NCBI GenBank assembly: GCA_024345305.1
Contig: BRON01000016.1
Span: 62,001 to 126,000 of the forward strand
Direction: 5' to 3'
Length of the DNA stretch: 64,000 nt
Source of the DNA: Mrakia gelida
Lineage: Eukaryota; Basidiomycota; Tremellomycetes; Cystofilobasidiales; Mrakiaceae
The position numbers and the translations under genes were made by a program. A model generated the notes under the pieces. That model was not told the DNA's origin. It worked only from the letters and a program-made list of their open reading frames with translations, and did not search any database. Below are positions 1 through 12,911 of the stretch, piece after piece; position 1 is the stretch's first letter, and each line of letters begins with the position of its first letter.

Positions 1-1164
1 CAACTGATCGTTCTCCTTCCCGCTGCACCCTTCGTTCGTCTGCTTCCTCCCCACCTCGCACCTCCACCAACTTCTCCTCTGCACCGACTCCTCGAGCGCC
101 TCCTTCGACGAAGGAAGTCTCCTCAACCAGGTCGTCAAAGACATCAACGCTGCTGCCATGCTGACGGCCATGTCGGTGTAAGCGATCTGTTGGCTCTGAG
201 TGAGGAGCGGGTTGTTGGCGACTTGGTCGATCGGGTTCACCAGCCATTCGATAAGTTGTTGGTCGAGAATCGCTTCCGGGTGGAAGTCGGGGAAGTCGTC
301 GGTGTTGGAGAGAGAGGAGGGATCTTGAAGGAGGACGAGGGAGAAGAGGAGTTCGGTCCATTCTTTGAATCCTGAGATGGCGGAGGAGCGGACGGACTGA
401 GGAGACGAAGAGGGAGAGAGCGAGGTCAGCTCTCTACAAGATCAGGAGGGAGATCGAGACGAGTGTTGTCTCACGTCGTCGGTGCTGGTGAAGATGCTGA
501 AGTCGGGCATGATGATCAAGAACTTGTCGACGACGGCCTCTTGAAGTCCGACGGCAGCAGGGTGTTTTGACTTCATGAAGACGGCGAAGATTGGGAGGGC
601 TGAGACGAGGCTGAGGACGCCGGTCCACCAGTTGTGAAAGAGGTTGGTGACTGGAGATCTGAAGGCTTCGAGGAGGTTGGGGAGGTATCGAAGGGCGAAC
701 TCGGTCTGAAGGGGAGGGAGGGAGCGGTGTTGAGCTCGAATCGAAGAGCTCTCTCTACACAAGTCTGGCTCGCAACGATGCGAGACGAACCATGATGGAC
801 GACGTGTACTTACGAGGATGACGTCTCGAAGTGGACCGGAGAGCAAGGAGATCTTCTCGATCTAGAGAAGGGAAGAAAGATGAAAGGAAGGAGAGGAAAG
901 GTGAGCTCGAGCGTTTCCTTCGACGTCCTCCCCGTTCTCTACCGAGCGTCGACTCACCGAATTCCTGTCCTTGAGAAAAGCAGCCATGTAATCGTTTACC
1001 TCGTCTGGTCTTGCTCCTGGCAAGTTTCTCTCGCTCCTGGCTTGGACGACGGCGACTCGACGAGCGTTGCGATCTGGATGAAGGTACAGCTTGGATGAGG
1101 AGTCCTTGACCCCCAGAGCTTGAGCGAGCTGGTCCGCATATTCGATGAGAGTAGGGAGGGGCAT
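1..1164 (-). CDS. MYND-1: MYND-type zinc-finger family protein, 3' end outside window
   Basis: Unnamed member of the seven-gene family in this window. It starts with MPLPTLIEYADQLAQALGV. Exon 1 ends near 946 at GTGAGT. A short exon (IEKISLLSGPLRDVIL, donor GTAAGT) follows, then an exon beginning TEFALRYLPNLLEAFRSP, then a long exon reaching SWWRCEVGRKQTNEGCSG at the window edge. The W-W-R-C-E stretch aligns with the start of the finger in the other members; the CxxC, YCS and HK parts lie beyond base 1. Shared exon order (start exon, 12-16 residue exon, helical exon, finger) supports the assignment. Function is unknown; MYND fingers in general bind proline-rich peptides in transcriptional or chromatin partners. 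It is divergent from TYR1 with 178 bp between start codons. Confidence 0.6.
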
Positions 1165-1342
1165 CGAAAGGGAAGGATCTGGTAGCCGATCTGCTTATTT
1201 GAATGTTGATTGAAGGTCGCTGGTCGTTGAGGGTGAGGCTAAGGAGGGAGGGAGTCATTTCCGTTTTCTCGTTGAGCTTCGAGAGATCGCTTTCGTTCCT
1301 TCTGCCCACCAACGCTCAACAACCAACCACTCTTTTTGCATC

Positions 1343-3595
1343 ATGTCGGACGAAGAACAACCAGCTATCGGACTCATCGGAATGGGAGATATGGGGCGGA
1401 TGTACGCAAAGAGGTTGCTCCAGGGAGGCTGGAAGAAGTGAGCTCCCTCGTTTCCTTCCCTCCGTCCCTACGACTCCCTTGGTCTCCATGGCGTATCCTT
1501 TTGAGACCTCGGTTGCTGATCTATACCCTTTCTTCCGCATCAGCATCTACGCCTGCGATCGACCTGAGAAGTTTGAAGCTCTCAAGGAGGAGTTCAAAGG
1601 TCAGCTCGCTTCTCTCTTCGCTTCCTTCCCTCGAGCTCACCTCGTCCCTTCCTTCCCCTCGTTTGATCTAGAACACTGACCTCCCTTCGACTCCCTCTCT
1701 TGCTCTACCATACAGACACTCCTCTCACAATCCTCCCTTCTGGTCACCACGTCTCTCGGATAGCCGACTTCATCCTCTACTCGGTCGAGGCAGAGTTCAT
1801 CGACAAGGTCGTCGCCGAGTTTGGTCCTTGTGAGTTCGACGACATCTCTTCTCCCTCGTCTCGTCGCAGCTCGAGACTTTGCATAGCGTAGGTATAGGAG
1901 CTTCGGGTGTCTGTGGGAGCTCGTTGGAGCTGCGAAGAAGGAAAGAGATGAGCTCGCGAGCCCATCTCGTTCACTACCTCCCGCCCTTTCGTCGCTCGCA
2001 CGACCTGACCTTCTTCGAGCTCGTTCTCGCCGAGTTCCACGCTGAATCGTTTGCTCCTTTCATTCAATTTCCTTCTCGTCACCAGCCACCAAGTTCAACG
2101 CCGTCGTCTCCGGTCAAACCTCCGTCAAAGCTCCAGAGCGAGCCGCCTTCGAAAAGCATCTCCCCGAGGACGTCTACATCATCTCGGTTCATTCTCTTCA
2201 CGGTCCTTCTGTCAACCCAGAGGGTCAGCCCTTGGTGAGTCACATCTCCATGATCTCATAATTCTCCTCAGGTCTCCTTCTCGCTCGACGAAACTCGAAA
2301 TTGACGAGCTCTCTCTCCCTTCCTCGTCCTCGACGCGTCTCTCGCAGGTCCTCATTCAACACCGAGCTCCTGACGAGAAGCTTCGAATGGTCGAGAGGAT
2401 CTTCGCAAGCTTCAAGAGCCACTACGTCTACCTCAGCTACGAGGAGCACGACTCGGTTACCGCCAACACTCAGGCTGTTACGCACGCGGCGTTCTTGAGG
2501 TGAGTCCGTCGCTTTCCCTCGTCTCGTCCTCACGCTCGCTCGCTCCTTCGAGAAGTCGCGGCTCGCTCTCCTGGACGAGACCTAACCCTCTTTTCTCTCT
2601 CCCCCTCTTTCTTCCCCTCTCCCTCACCCTCCTCACCTCTCCTCGCTCCCATCTCCATCTCGCTCCTTCCCTCTCGCAGCATGGGTTCCGCCTGGCACTC
2701 CGCCTCCTCCTACCCCTGGGAATCAGGTCGCTACCAAGGAGGGATCGAAACCGTCAAGATCAACATCGCCTTACGGATCTACGCCAACAAATGGCACGTC
2801 TACGCCGGTCTGGCCATCCTCAACCCGTCCGCTCGCATTCAGATCAACCAGTACGCGAAGTCCACGACGGAACTCTTCAAGCTCATGGTGAACGGGAATG
2901 GGGAGGAGTTGAGGAAGAGGGTTTGGGAGGCAAGGGAGAGTGTGTTCTTCTCGGAGAAGGGAGAGGGAGGAAGGAAGAAGAGAACCCCGATCTTGTTGAG
3001 TGATAAGATCCTCGATCAGTTCTCGCTCGGACCCAAACCCTCCTCGACTTCGACTTCGACTTCGACGTCGGCTCCACGGAACTCGCACCTCTCCCTCCTC
3101 GCCATGGTCGACTGCTGGCACGTCCTCGGAATCCAACCGTTCGAGCATCTCTCCCTCGCTGCGACCCCGCTGTTCAGGATGTGGATCGGGGTGGCAGAGT
3201 ACCTGTTTAGGGACGAGGCGAGGTTGGAGGAAGCGGTGTGTGCGGCGTTGGAGGATAAGGAGCATAGGAGTGATGATGTGGAGTTCGTGGTGGCTAGTCG
3301 AGGATGGAGTCAGTGTGTCGAGTTTGGGAGCTGGGAGATGTACAGGGAGAGGTTTGAGAGGACTGCTGGTGAGTTTTGACTTCTTTGTTTTTGGATGGAC
3401 GAAGGAGGGTGGAGTTGGTGGAAGAGATGAAGATAAAGAGGGAAATGGAGAGAGACGAACGACGCGAACTGACTTCTCGATTTCGGTTTCGTTCTCCTTC
3501 GAACAGCGTTCTTCTCGCCTCGGTTTGAGGAAGCGACGAGGGTGGGATCGGAGATGATCAAGACGATCTCAGCGTCGGCTACACCTCAGGTCTGA
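1343..3595 (+). CDS. TYR1: Prephenate dehydrogenase (tyrosine biosynthesis)
   Basis: Converts prephenate to 4-hydroxyphenylpyruvate with NADP+, the committed step to tyrosine; expected in the cytosol. Seven exons join cleanly. The N-terminus reads AIGLIGMGDMGRMYAKRL, a Rossmann GxGxxG nucleotide-binding motif, followed after the first intron by IYACDR. Later stretches include VHSLHGPSVNPEGQPL, VTANTQAVTHAAFLSMG and RYQGGIETVKINIALRIYAN, which match the fungal Tyr1 family rather than 6-phosphogluconate dehydrogenases. The last exon (about 3508-3595) joins in phase 1 and ends SASATPQV-stop. The start at 1343 is the first ATG and puts the Rossmann fold at residue 9, as usual. No chorismate mutase domain is fused. 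Its neighbours on both sides are MYND-family genes on the opposite strand. Confidence 0.93.
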
Positions 3596-3889
3596 TGATC
3601 TGATGCGATGGAACGGAACGAAACGAAACCAGCGATTGCTCGCGAGAAAGAAAGAACGAAAGACGCGTCTTTTCGAGTCGGCTTTGTGATCGCTCGTTTC
3701 GCGGTCAGAGAAGAAGATGAGCCGGATACGTCGGCTCACTAGAAAGGGTCGAGATCGAAGTGATCAAGCCATGATATCCCCTCATCCCTTCCCAACACCA
3801 GCTCAACTCGACCTTGCCGTCCAAACGCGTCTAACTCTCGCTCGCTCGACTCGACCCTTTCGTCTCCTGCCGCCAACTCGTTCCTCCTG

Positions 3890-5285
3890 CTAAGTGGCCC
3901 AAGACGGTTTGACGCATTCAGGCTTGTGCCCCTTCCAATCGGCTCGTTGGTGTTCTGTTGCGAGATGAAAGAGAGGAAGGAAGGAAGGGAAAAGTTGAGT
4001 CAGTCGAGGCAGGCGAGGAAGAGAAGAAAAAGAAGGGCAAACTGAGGCGAACCTCGAGAGCAGTATCGAACGGTCAGGCACTATCAAGATGGAATGTTTG
4101 GACGTCAGTCAGATGACGGGCCCGAGAAGTGGAGCAGGGGCAGGGAAGAAGAGGGCAGGGAAGAACGAAACGAAGGGAGGAAAGTACGAGTACGCGACTC
4201 ACTCCCGAACAAGCCATCATCTCCTCCCCAGTGTCCACGCAACCTCCCTCGCTGTGACGTTCGCACCCCGACCAAATCAATCCACTTCGAACTCGCGCCT
4301 CCGTCTGGGGTGGTAGAGAGGACTTCAAGGCCATAGCGACGATGAGGCACGAAGCGGCGACCTCTTTGAGCGCCTTGACGCGGGCCGAAGGAGCAGCCTC
4401 CTCGCAGAGGTTCATCAAAAGCTGACCGACGAGGAGGAGGGATGAAGAATGGGTATCTTGACCGACGGAGGCGCCGATGTTGGACCAAGGAAAAGGAGGC
4501 TGAGGTGTTGAGGTAGGGAAGCTGAGGGCGAAGAGGCACGATTTGACGTGTTTCGCCAGAAAACCCCACTTCTGAGCTTTCTCGTTGTACTTGGCAACGA
4601 GAGGAAAGGGAGGGAGGTCAGGTCAGTCCTTAACAAGTAGAGAAGAGATATGTAAAGGATTGAAATCTAAAATCCTGTTCGGTTGGCAGCTCCGAGACGA
4701 GGGTATTGAGGAGGTGGAGCTGAAGTCGAGGAGCGAGCTCGTGAACTCTCATGAAGTGGGATATGACAGCGTTGGGTCCAGCCTGAGCGAAGAGATGGAA
4801 CCAAGGACTGTCCGCGAGAGCGTCGGGATCGATGAGAAGAAGAGCTTGGACGAGTTGAGGAAGGTACTTCGCGAGGAAGGCGTTCTGTTCGAGGAAGCGA
4901 GAAGAAGGGTCAGGGGTCTTCCAGAAGAGCGCATGAGCCTAGATGGACTTACGACATAGATGCGGATCTGTTCCAACTTGCCTGTGTCGGAGAAGTGAAG
5001 GGCGACCTGGCCGAGTCAAGGAGGGAGGGAAGGAGAGGGCTCAGGTGAGATCGCTGAGGAATGCGGGCGGGACAAGGATTGAGGCAGAAACAAGCTGCTT
5101 ACTAGATCATGAAACCTTCTCAGCAAGAGGTTGATCTCAAGACAGGTGGAAGGGAAGGGTCTTGTGTCCGCGTCTGGCGCGTCTGCTGCTTCCTTCCAGC
5201 GTTTGTGCTGAGGAGCGAGGAGGAGGAACGAGTCGTCCGTTAAGCCGAGAACGGTAGCGAGTTCCTCGACGGGATCCGAAGACAT
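3890..5285 (-). CDS. MYND-2: MYND-type zinc-finger family protein
   Basis: Family member with start MSSDPVEELATVLGLTDDSF. Exon 1 ends at FHDL; a short exon VALHFSDTGKLEQIRIYV follows (donor GTAAGT), then NAFLAKYLPQLVQALLLIDP in the helical domain. The finger reads WSGCERHSEGGC, then MMACSG, then (next exon) CLTVRYCSR, then EHQRADWKGHKPECVKPSWAT-stop. The first Cys pair is closer together (C-x8-C) than in the other members. The last two introns fall exactly where they do in the paralogues. One boundary is unclear: reading on after NTPRLGAANRTGF meets TAG at 4667-4669, so an intron must start earlier with a weak donor (possibly GTCTCG) or the gene is damaged there. The stop at 3890 lies tail-to-tail with TYR1. 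Confidence 0.7.
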
Positions 5286-5486
5286 TCGAGGAGGACGATG
5301 GTGGGGCGGATGAGATTGAGGAAGTAGAGGTTCAGAGAAGAGGTCGCGAGAGTGCGAGAATGGGTGCTGGTCGTTGGGAGCAAAGAAAGCGAAACGAGGA
5401 AGGGACGAAGCTGAAAACGGTGAGCTCCGCCTTTCCTTCCTCCCTCCTGTGCTTTCAACGCCCAGCCCGCTTCTTCTTTGACTTCC

Positions 5487-8017
5487 ATGGACTCCTCCTC
5501 TTCGTCGACAGAAGCCCTCGCTACCAACCCACCAGCGGAATCTCTTCTCGAAACGTCTGAGGAAGCTCCGTACTACCCACCTCTGCCTTCGTTCGACTTC
5601 TCCTCCCCTCGGACGGTCGCCTCCTTCGATGCTCGTCAAGGAAGTCAACTAGGACAGAGCAACTTCTTCAGAGACGCTAGATGGTCAGTCAAAGCGTCTT
5701 TCTCCCCATCAGCTCGAGCTCATCTCCTCCCTTATCGTTCTTGCAGGTCTCCTGACGGCTCTTCCCTCTTGATCATCGGGGATGATCGAACCGTTCGACT
5801 CTTCACTCTGTGAGCCTCACTCCTCCCCCGCTATCTTATCTCCTGCTTCATCTCGGAAGCTAACTGCGTTTGTATCTTTCACTTGGTCAGACCCACCGAA
5901 CTCCTAACTCTCACTCTTCCCACTCGGTCAACGTCTCCTCCTCTCTCGCTCACGCCGACTCTCGTGCTCCCTCAACAATCAGCCATCTACTCCTCCCTCT
6001 GGTACCCCTCAGCTTCAAAACAGGACGAGGCCACCTTCTGCTTTCTCGTCGCAGGCGAAGGAGTTCCCATTCGATTGATGGACGCAGGAGACGGCAGGGT
6101 ACGTTCATCAGAGGGGAGGGAGAGGAAGGGGAAGGGAAGGAGAGAGGGAGGTGAGCTCGACTTCGAGCGCGAGGCTGATCCCCTTGCTCTTTCTTTCCTC
6201 CCTTCCCAACTCGACCAACACAGATCCGAGCTTCCTACACGATCTTCGATCACAGAGAACGTTTCGTCGCTCCCAACTCGATGGCTTTCAACAACGACGG
6301 ATCAAAGTGAGTCTCGTCGCGTCTCGTCTCAACTTGATCCTCGCTCGACGCGTCCTCACCGTCTCTCTCTCTCGTTTCTGCGTCGGTCTAGATTCTACTG
6401 CGGCTTCCAAGACGCCATCGAAATCTTCGACATCACTCGTCCAGGAGCCTCAGGCCATCGTCAGCACATGTCTCCTAGCAAGAAGAACAAGTCGGGGATG
6501 AAGGGTTCGTTCTTCCTCGTCGTCTCTCTTCGCCTCACACACCTCTCCTCTTTGATTCTCTCCCCTTCACCTATCTCTCACACTGACCCCTTTCTTCCTC
6601 TCGTTGCCCTCGCGTCTCACAGGAATCATCTCAGCCCTAGCCTTCTCCCCAGACCCTTCCACCTCCCTCTACGCCGCCGGATCGTTCTCCCGTTCCCTCG
6701 CTCTCTACACTGAAAAGACAGGTCCTAAGCAGGTCTTGACCTTCAGAGGGTTGGATGGAGCGGGTGTTACTTCGGTACGTCACGTCGCGTCTTTTCGTCT
6801 CTTTCTTCCAACCCCCAAAACTTTCGTCTCTCCCTCAACGTCGACGCGAACTGACTTTTCGGTCGTCCATTTCATTCTCGCTTTCATTTTTCATACCCCC
6901 CTCTCGCTTCGCTTCGCTTCTCTCAGCTCAAATTCAACCCCTACAACCCAACGATCCTCTACTCCGCCTCTCGCCGCTCGTCCTGTCTGGTCCAGTCGTT
7001 CGATATCAGGTTCCCTAAGAAACCGCTCGAGGCGTTCGCGAGACCCGATGTAGCAGCTGGGGAGGAGGAGGGGGAAAGGGAGGGGAAAGGAACGAATCAA
7101 CGGATGGCGTTCGAGGTCGATCTTTGGGGGAGGTATCTGGTTGGTGGGGATAAGGTGCGTTTGCGTCTGCCTTGGGAGGAGGAGGCGGGGGGGGCAGAGG
7201 AGAGACGAGGAGACGGGAGGGGACGCGTCGAGTCGAGTTTGTCAATCTTCGTCGAGCTGACTCGCTTTGGTTCGTTTGCGTTTTCAAAGAACGGAAAAGT
7301 CTCCTTCTTCGACATTTCACCGGAATCCAACACCACCCTCGAGGGCGAGTGGATCGAGGGAGAGAAGAAGGCTGGGTTTGTTCTTGATGCTGGGGAGGGT
7401 GAGTTTTCGTTTTCTCGTTCATTCTCGTCTTTCGTCTCGTTCCCCATCGTATCACCAACTCTCCACTCCTCTTCCACGTCTCACTCCCTCCCTCCCACCC
7501 AACCCCTGTCGTTTCTCGTCCCTCGGACCTGACTCCCACCTCCCCTCCTCCCTTCGCTCGACCTTTCGCTTCCTCAGACGCCATCCCCTCCTCAACTCTC
7601 CATCCTTACCTCCCCCTCCTCGCTACCATCTCCGGCTCGAGGCATCTCGTTTCGCCGCCCTCGTCCGACTCCGAATCGTCCTCCTCAAGCTCCTCGTCCT
7701 CAAGCTCATCCGACGCGTCCGACGACGACGACGAGGAGGAGGAGGAAGTTGCGTCTCAGTTGGGCGCTTCTATCGGATCTGCGTCGGCGAAGAGGAAGGG
7801 GAGGGTTGCCGCTGGGAAGGGTGAGAAGACGCGACTGGGGAGAGGAGCGTTGGGTGAAGGAGGGAGGAGGAACTTCCGACCTAGGGAGGCGATGTTGAGG
7901 GTTTGGGACTTTACGGGTCGACCTGGGAACGAGGGTGAGGTGGCGAGCGAGATGGGAGGGGAGGGAGGAGATGGGGAGGTTCGAGCGGAGGGAGAGGGGG
8001 TGGGGGTGGTGGAGTGA
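5487..8017 (+). CDS. WRAP53: WD40 protein of the WRAP53/TCAB1 family
   Basis: In animals WRAP53/TCAB1 binds the CAB box of small Cajal-body RNAs and telomerase RNA and directs them to Cajal bodies; budding yeast has a diverged relative, Swt21. Here the product starts MDSSSSSTEALATNPPAESL and carries family blocks NFFRDARWSPDGSSLL, DRTVRLFTL, YSSLWYP, FVAPNSMAFNNDGSKFYCGF, IISALAFSPD and GVTSLKFNPYNPTILYSASR, in WD40 order. The C-terminal part holds a serine/aspartate run (about 7675-7740) before a final blade MLRVWDFTGRP and an acidic, glycine-rich tail. Several introns use GTGAGT donors and one uses GTTCGT (after SGMKG). The start is the first ATG; the stop is 177 bp from the DIS3 stop in tail-to-tail orientation. 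Family assignment is strong; RNA partners are inferred only from the family. Confidence 0.85.
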
Positions 8018-8193
8018 GACGGCGACGCGTCGTCGACGTGATTCTTCTCTCGATCTTATCTTCGTATCTTTCTCGAGCCGTGCATCTTTGGTTTGGAACG
8101 ATACATCCATCCGGAAAAGCTAAGAGTGTCTAAACTAGACGATCGAACCCCGAAACAAAGAAGCGAAGAACAAAGCAAAGACGGAAAACTAAA

Positions 8194-11100
8194 CTAAAGC
8201 GAGCTCGAATCAATCGGCGACACAAGCGTCATCTTCACCTTCCCTCTCTGGGTGTTCTTATCCTTCTCGACAGCGATGTTGACGATGACCTTGTCGAACA
8301 CGGCGATGGTGACGTCTCCCGATCCAGGAGGAGCGTCGATGGACGCTGCCGAACGAGGAAGGGTGATGCAGTAGTTTTCCGGGTCGAAGGTGTGCTGATC
8401 CGATTTGAAGGTGACGAGACCTTCGATACCGAGTCTGAGAAAGGAAGACGGGGGAAGAAGTCAGTTCAGTCGAGAGAGGAGAGGGAAAAGGGAAGAAAGA
8501 GAGAGACGCGACGCGACGCGACGAGAGAAGCACTCACTTCGAAACGAAAACAGCAACTCCGTTCCTGAAGCACCTAATCACGAACGCTTCCTCCCTCACC
8601 TCCACGACCTTCCCTTCCCTCATTCCACGCTGCTTCAGAGCAAGACCAACGTAGAACTCCACACTCGCTCGTCCAGCTTGCTGAGCCATTCGATGTCGGC
8701 GGTTGACGTTCTCGAGGACCTGCTCGACGTGTTGTTTCGAAGCGAGGGAGGAGTGGAGCTGAGTGTAGCCGATGGCAGCTGAGAGTTGACGATGAGCGAG
8801 GACGTCGGCGTATCGACGGATGGGGGAGGTGAAGTCTGCAAGGGAGAAGCGAAGGAAGGGATGGGAGGGGAGGTCAGAGTCGAGGAAAAACGGAGGCGAG
8901 CGAGGAGAGGAGGAACGAACGGGTGTAGATAGGACTGGCCAGACCGTAGTGAAGGAAGGAGTCCTTCGAGACTGATCCTGAGCAGATGTACTCGGCTGAA
9001 AGCATGCATCGAGTGGCGAGGATTCGGACGAGGGTGTTGAAGGCAGGCTCGGCGGGGTCCTGTTTGAAGCGAGACGAAGACGGAAGAAAGTTGAGCACGC
9101 GAATGAGAGCCGAGCGTAGAGAGACAACGAGTGGGATGAATACTGACGACACAGTGATCCAGCGAAGTGGCAAGAGCAGCCGAGCTCGACGCGTCGAGAT
9201 GCATTCCTCGTCGCTTGAAGAGCAGGTCGTCGAGGTTCTCGAAGTTGGTCTTGGGAGGTTCACTGAGACGTAAGATGAGAACAGAAAGATCAGAGGACGT
9301 TCAAACGCTCGAGAGGTAACGAGAAGGAGGAACTCACCCGTGACGACGAAGAACAGCAGTCTGAGGGAAGGTGTCCTGGATCTTAGCGGCGACGCTGCAG
9401 TTGGCGAGCAGCATGAACTCCTCGACGAGACTGTTGGTCTCGAGCATCTCCTTCTGCTCGACATCGATGGGATCGGAAGACTCCGGACTGTCGAGGTGGA
9501 CTGAGAGCGAGAAGGAAGGCGGACGAGACGAGTCAGTTTCGAATCGAGATCGGACGCGAGAGAAACGAGTGCTCACTCTTGACTTCCGGCGAAGCAAGGT
9601 TGAGAGCTCCAGCCTTCATTCGAGCAGCCTTCAGCTTCTTGGCGAGCTTGTTGAGAAGTCGAATACCGACGGTGATGGGATCGCTCAACGAGCTGACCAA
9701 AAGACAGATCGAAGACGAAGAGGGATCAGCGACGAGCTTGCGCGACGAACCGAGAGGGAGAGGGTAGTACTCACGCGTCGTCGAGTCGAGCCTGGGCCTC
9801 AGCGTAGGTAAAAGCAGCCTTGGAAGCGATGACCGACTTGAAGAATCGGACGTTGACGATCTCAGCATCGGGAGTCATTTCCTGCGAGCGAAAAAGACGA
9901 TGAGGGAAGGTCAGCTTGGCGTTTGAGATCTGTGGATTGAGCAGTGAGATCGACGACGTACCCAGATGCAAGAGAAAGCAAGTCGCTCGACGTAGGGTCG
10001 AAGAGAGCAGAGGTTCGTTCCAAGGAGGGCGGGAAGCATGTCAATTCGCTTGTCGACGAGGTAGACGGTCGTTCCTCGAGAAGCAGCCTCCTCGTCCATG
10101 GGATTCGAAGGAAGGACGAAATGCGAGACGTCGGCGATGTCTGAGGATGAGAGAAAAAGAAGGTGAGTTTGGCGGTCGAGGTTGAAGAAGGGGAGGGAGG
10201 AAGACGCGACTCACGGACTCCAGCCTCGATGTTTCCATTCGGCAAAGGTCGAGCGTGGAGAGCATCGTCGATATCTTGGCATCCTGTGGACGTGAAGAAG
10301 GAGATGCATGAATCAGCTCGAATCTCTGCGAGCAGCGAGTCGAAGAAGCAGAACGAAGCTCACCGACAGGATCGATACTGCAGATCACCATGTCCCTCAA
10401 ATCCGTCCTGTCCCTCCAGTCTCCTCGAGGATCGTTGTCCTTCGGAGGAACGACCCACGTCTCTCCCTCCTTCGGCAAACAGTCCAAAATACCCTTCCCG
10501 AAGGGACGGTAGGGAACCTCGTACTCAAGCAGTAGACTCTCCTGCTCAGCTCCTTTACTCTCGACGGCTCCGAGAGCTCGAACGAAGTGACCTTCCGGGT
10601 AGCGCGAGTGGATGTCCCAACGATCAATGGAGACGAGGATCTTTTGTGAGAGGAGGAGAGGAGCTTGTCGAGTTCGTAGACGGATTCGAGGGAGACGACG
10701 GTCGAGAGGGGTGGCGAAGACGGTTTGAGGGGAAAGGGAGGTGGTGGAAAGGGAAGAGAGGGAGGTGGAGTCGATGTGGCAGACGTAGCTGAAAGAGAAG
10801 AGGTCGGAGAGACGAGCGTCAGCTCGAGAAGAGAGATCTGAATGCAGGAAAGAAGACTCACGCTCGCCAGTTTCTCTTGAAGACTCCGACGACGCGACCG
10901 GTGGGCTGCTTCTCAATCGAGTTCTTCAACGCGACCTCCTCTCCATCCGTCTTCTCCTTCCTCTCTCGCTCTAATTCATCGATGGCAACATCCTCGTCTC
11001 CTGAGTCGTCGGCATCGTCGTTCTTGAGGGCGGCTGTAGAGGAGAGGGATCGAAGCGAGTCAGTCGTGCTTCTTCGCGAGGGCGAGGAGGAAAAACGGAT

Positions 11101-12759
11101 GAACAATCTTGATCGACGACGGTCTCTCCAGGAGCCTTCCATTCCGACTCGTCGAAGACCTCAACGATAACAACATCTCCGTGAACAGATCGGTTCATGT
11201 TCTCCCTTCCGACGAGCAGGATCGGTTTCGGGTACGAGGGAGTCGAGACGGTTCCCTGAGACGCGACGAAGGAACAAAAGTGAGCTGTCCAGTCCGAACG
11301 GCTCGAAGAGGTAGACAAGAGACTCTGGCTCACCTCGAGGTAGTTGTAAGGGTTGGCGTTGAAGTGACCCTTGTGGAGATGACCCGACTTGACTCCCGAG
11401 AGAAGAGTTCCGGACGCGATGTACTGAGGGAAGAGACAACGACGAGACCAAGCGTCAGCAACGAGTACGCTCGGTGGAAGACGAGTTTTACTCACATCCG
11501 AGTACATAGCCTTCCTGGGTCCTCGCTTTCCTCCAGGAGTATCATCGTCTCCAGCAGCTCCAGTCGCGGCGAGGAGGTCCAACAAAGCAGCCGAGCTCTC
11601 GTTGAGTCCCTCGATGTACTCTCGCACTGAAACGAATCAAACACGAGAGAGAAAACGGTCAGCATCGCCTCTTCGTACTCGAGGGTCCGAAGATGCCAGA
11701 AAGGAAGACGGAAGGTAGGAAACGAACCAGAGAACGCCTTGAGACCCTCAGCCTCAGCCTTCTTCCTGTTGTCGACGTCGTCCGAGATCATGACGACAAA
11801 AGGAGATCCAGTCGAAGCCTTTCCCTTTCCCTTCGAGGAAGCGGGAGGAGAGGACTCGGCGAGATGAGTGTTGTACCATCGGAGTGAGTGTCGGATGGCT
11901 GAGGGGAAGGAGGGAGAAGGAGGAGTTGGTCAGCTTCGAAGTTTCGATGTGAGCTCGAGCGGCTGCCGATGGTATAGAGGGAGCGGCTTACCTCGATCGT
12001 TCCTATCGTTGGGAGACTCGTTATCGATCCGAATGGTGGCAGAGTCCCTGGAAAGAAAGAGAGCAGCAGACACATCTGGGTGAGCTTCGAGCTCATCCTT
12101 CCCTCCACCTCTCGTTCGAAGCTCAACCATCGAAACGAGACGTCGACCTGGACTCACCTTCGCGCCTCGTTCCAAAAGACCCATACGAGCCTATCCTCGT
12201 CTCCGATGAGCTGCTTGAGTCTGTTGAAGAGAGGCAGACTTCGATGCCTGACCTCGTCGAGGACGGTTTGAAGGACGATGATGGGGAGGGAGGAGAGGAG
12301 GGGAGAGGTGAGGAGGTCCATCTGGAGCGAACGAGGCAGGAACAAGGGATCGATCAGCTTCGATAACGAGGCAGGGAAAAGCTCCTATAAACCAGTAGGG
12401 TGGTACCAACCTGATGCAGGAAAGCGTTGGTGTCTGGGACGACGTAGTGACCCTCGGCGACGAGCTTCGAGCTCAAGAAACCTGACTCGGGGAGAACTGG
12501 CTTCTGAGCCTCGTCCAGACAGACATCGCAAGCTGCTGATCCACAGGGGATGTCGTTACGAAGGTATCGTTCTCGAATGACTGTAGATAGAGGAGAATGG
12601 AGGTCAGCTCGGAGTGTCGAAGCGAGGGAGAGGGAGGGAAGGAGGAGGCTCACCTTTGAGGACCTTTCCCTTCGCCGTCTTCTTGAAGAACTTGCGCTGA
12701 GAGAAAGCGTCGTCCTGCCTCGCTCTCTTCTGAATGGTGATCATGTCCAGAGATTCCAT
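8194..12759 (-). CDS. DIS3: Exosome catalytic subunit Dis3/Rrp44 (RNase II-type exoribonuclease with PIN endonuclease)
   Basis: Catalytic subunit of the eukaryotic RNA exosome: 3'-5' exonuclease (RNB) and endonuclease (PIN), nuclear and cytoplasmic. It starts [20 protein letters not shown]. The N-terminal cysteine cluster (CGSAACDVC, the CR3 motif) is followed by the PIN motif [11 protein letters not shown]. Cold-shock domains follow, with [20 protein letters not shown]. The RNB catalytic block reads [17 protein letters not shown], holding the metal-binding aspartates, then DIADVSHFV. Further on come RRHGEPPKTN and [13 protein letters not shown], and an S1 domain close to the C-terminus. The order PIN-CSD-CSD-RNB-S1 is complete, about 1,000-1,100 residues over many exons. 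The stop at 8194 follows [12 protein letters not shown]. The start codon is 152 bp from that of divergent MYND-3, so the two share a short promoter region. Confidence 0.95.
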
Positions 12760-12911
12760 GGTAATGATAGGTTTGCTTCCCCGGGGAAGGCGAGAGAGGA
12801 GAGGGAAGGGGAGGGGAAGGGGAAGGAGGGTCGATGTTGAGGTCGGATTCGAAACTCTTCAGCCCTCAGCTCGTCGTTCGCTTCCTCCCCTCTCCCCGCC
12901 ATCTCGCAAAA

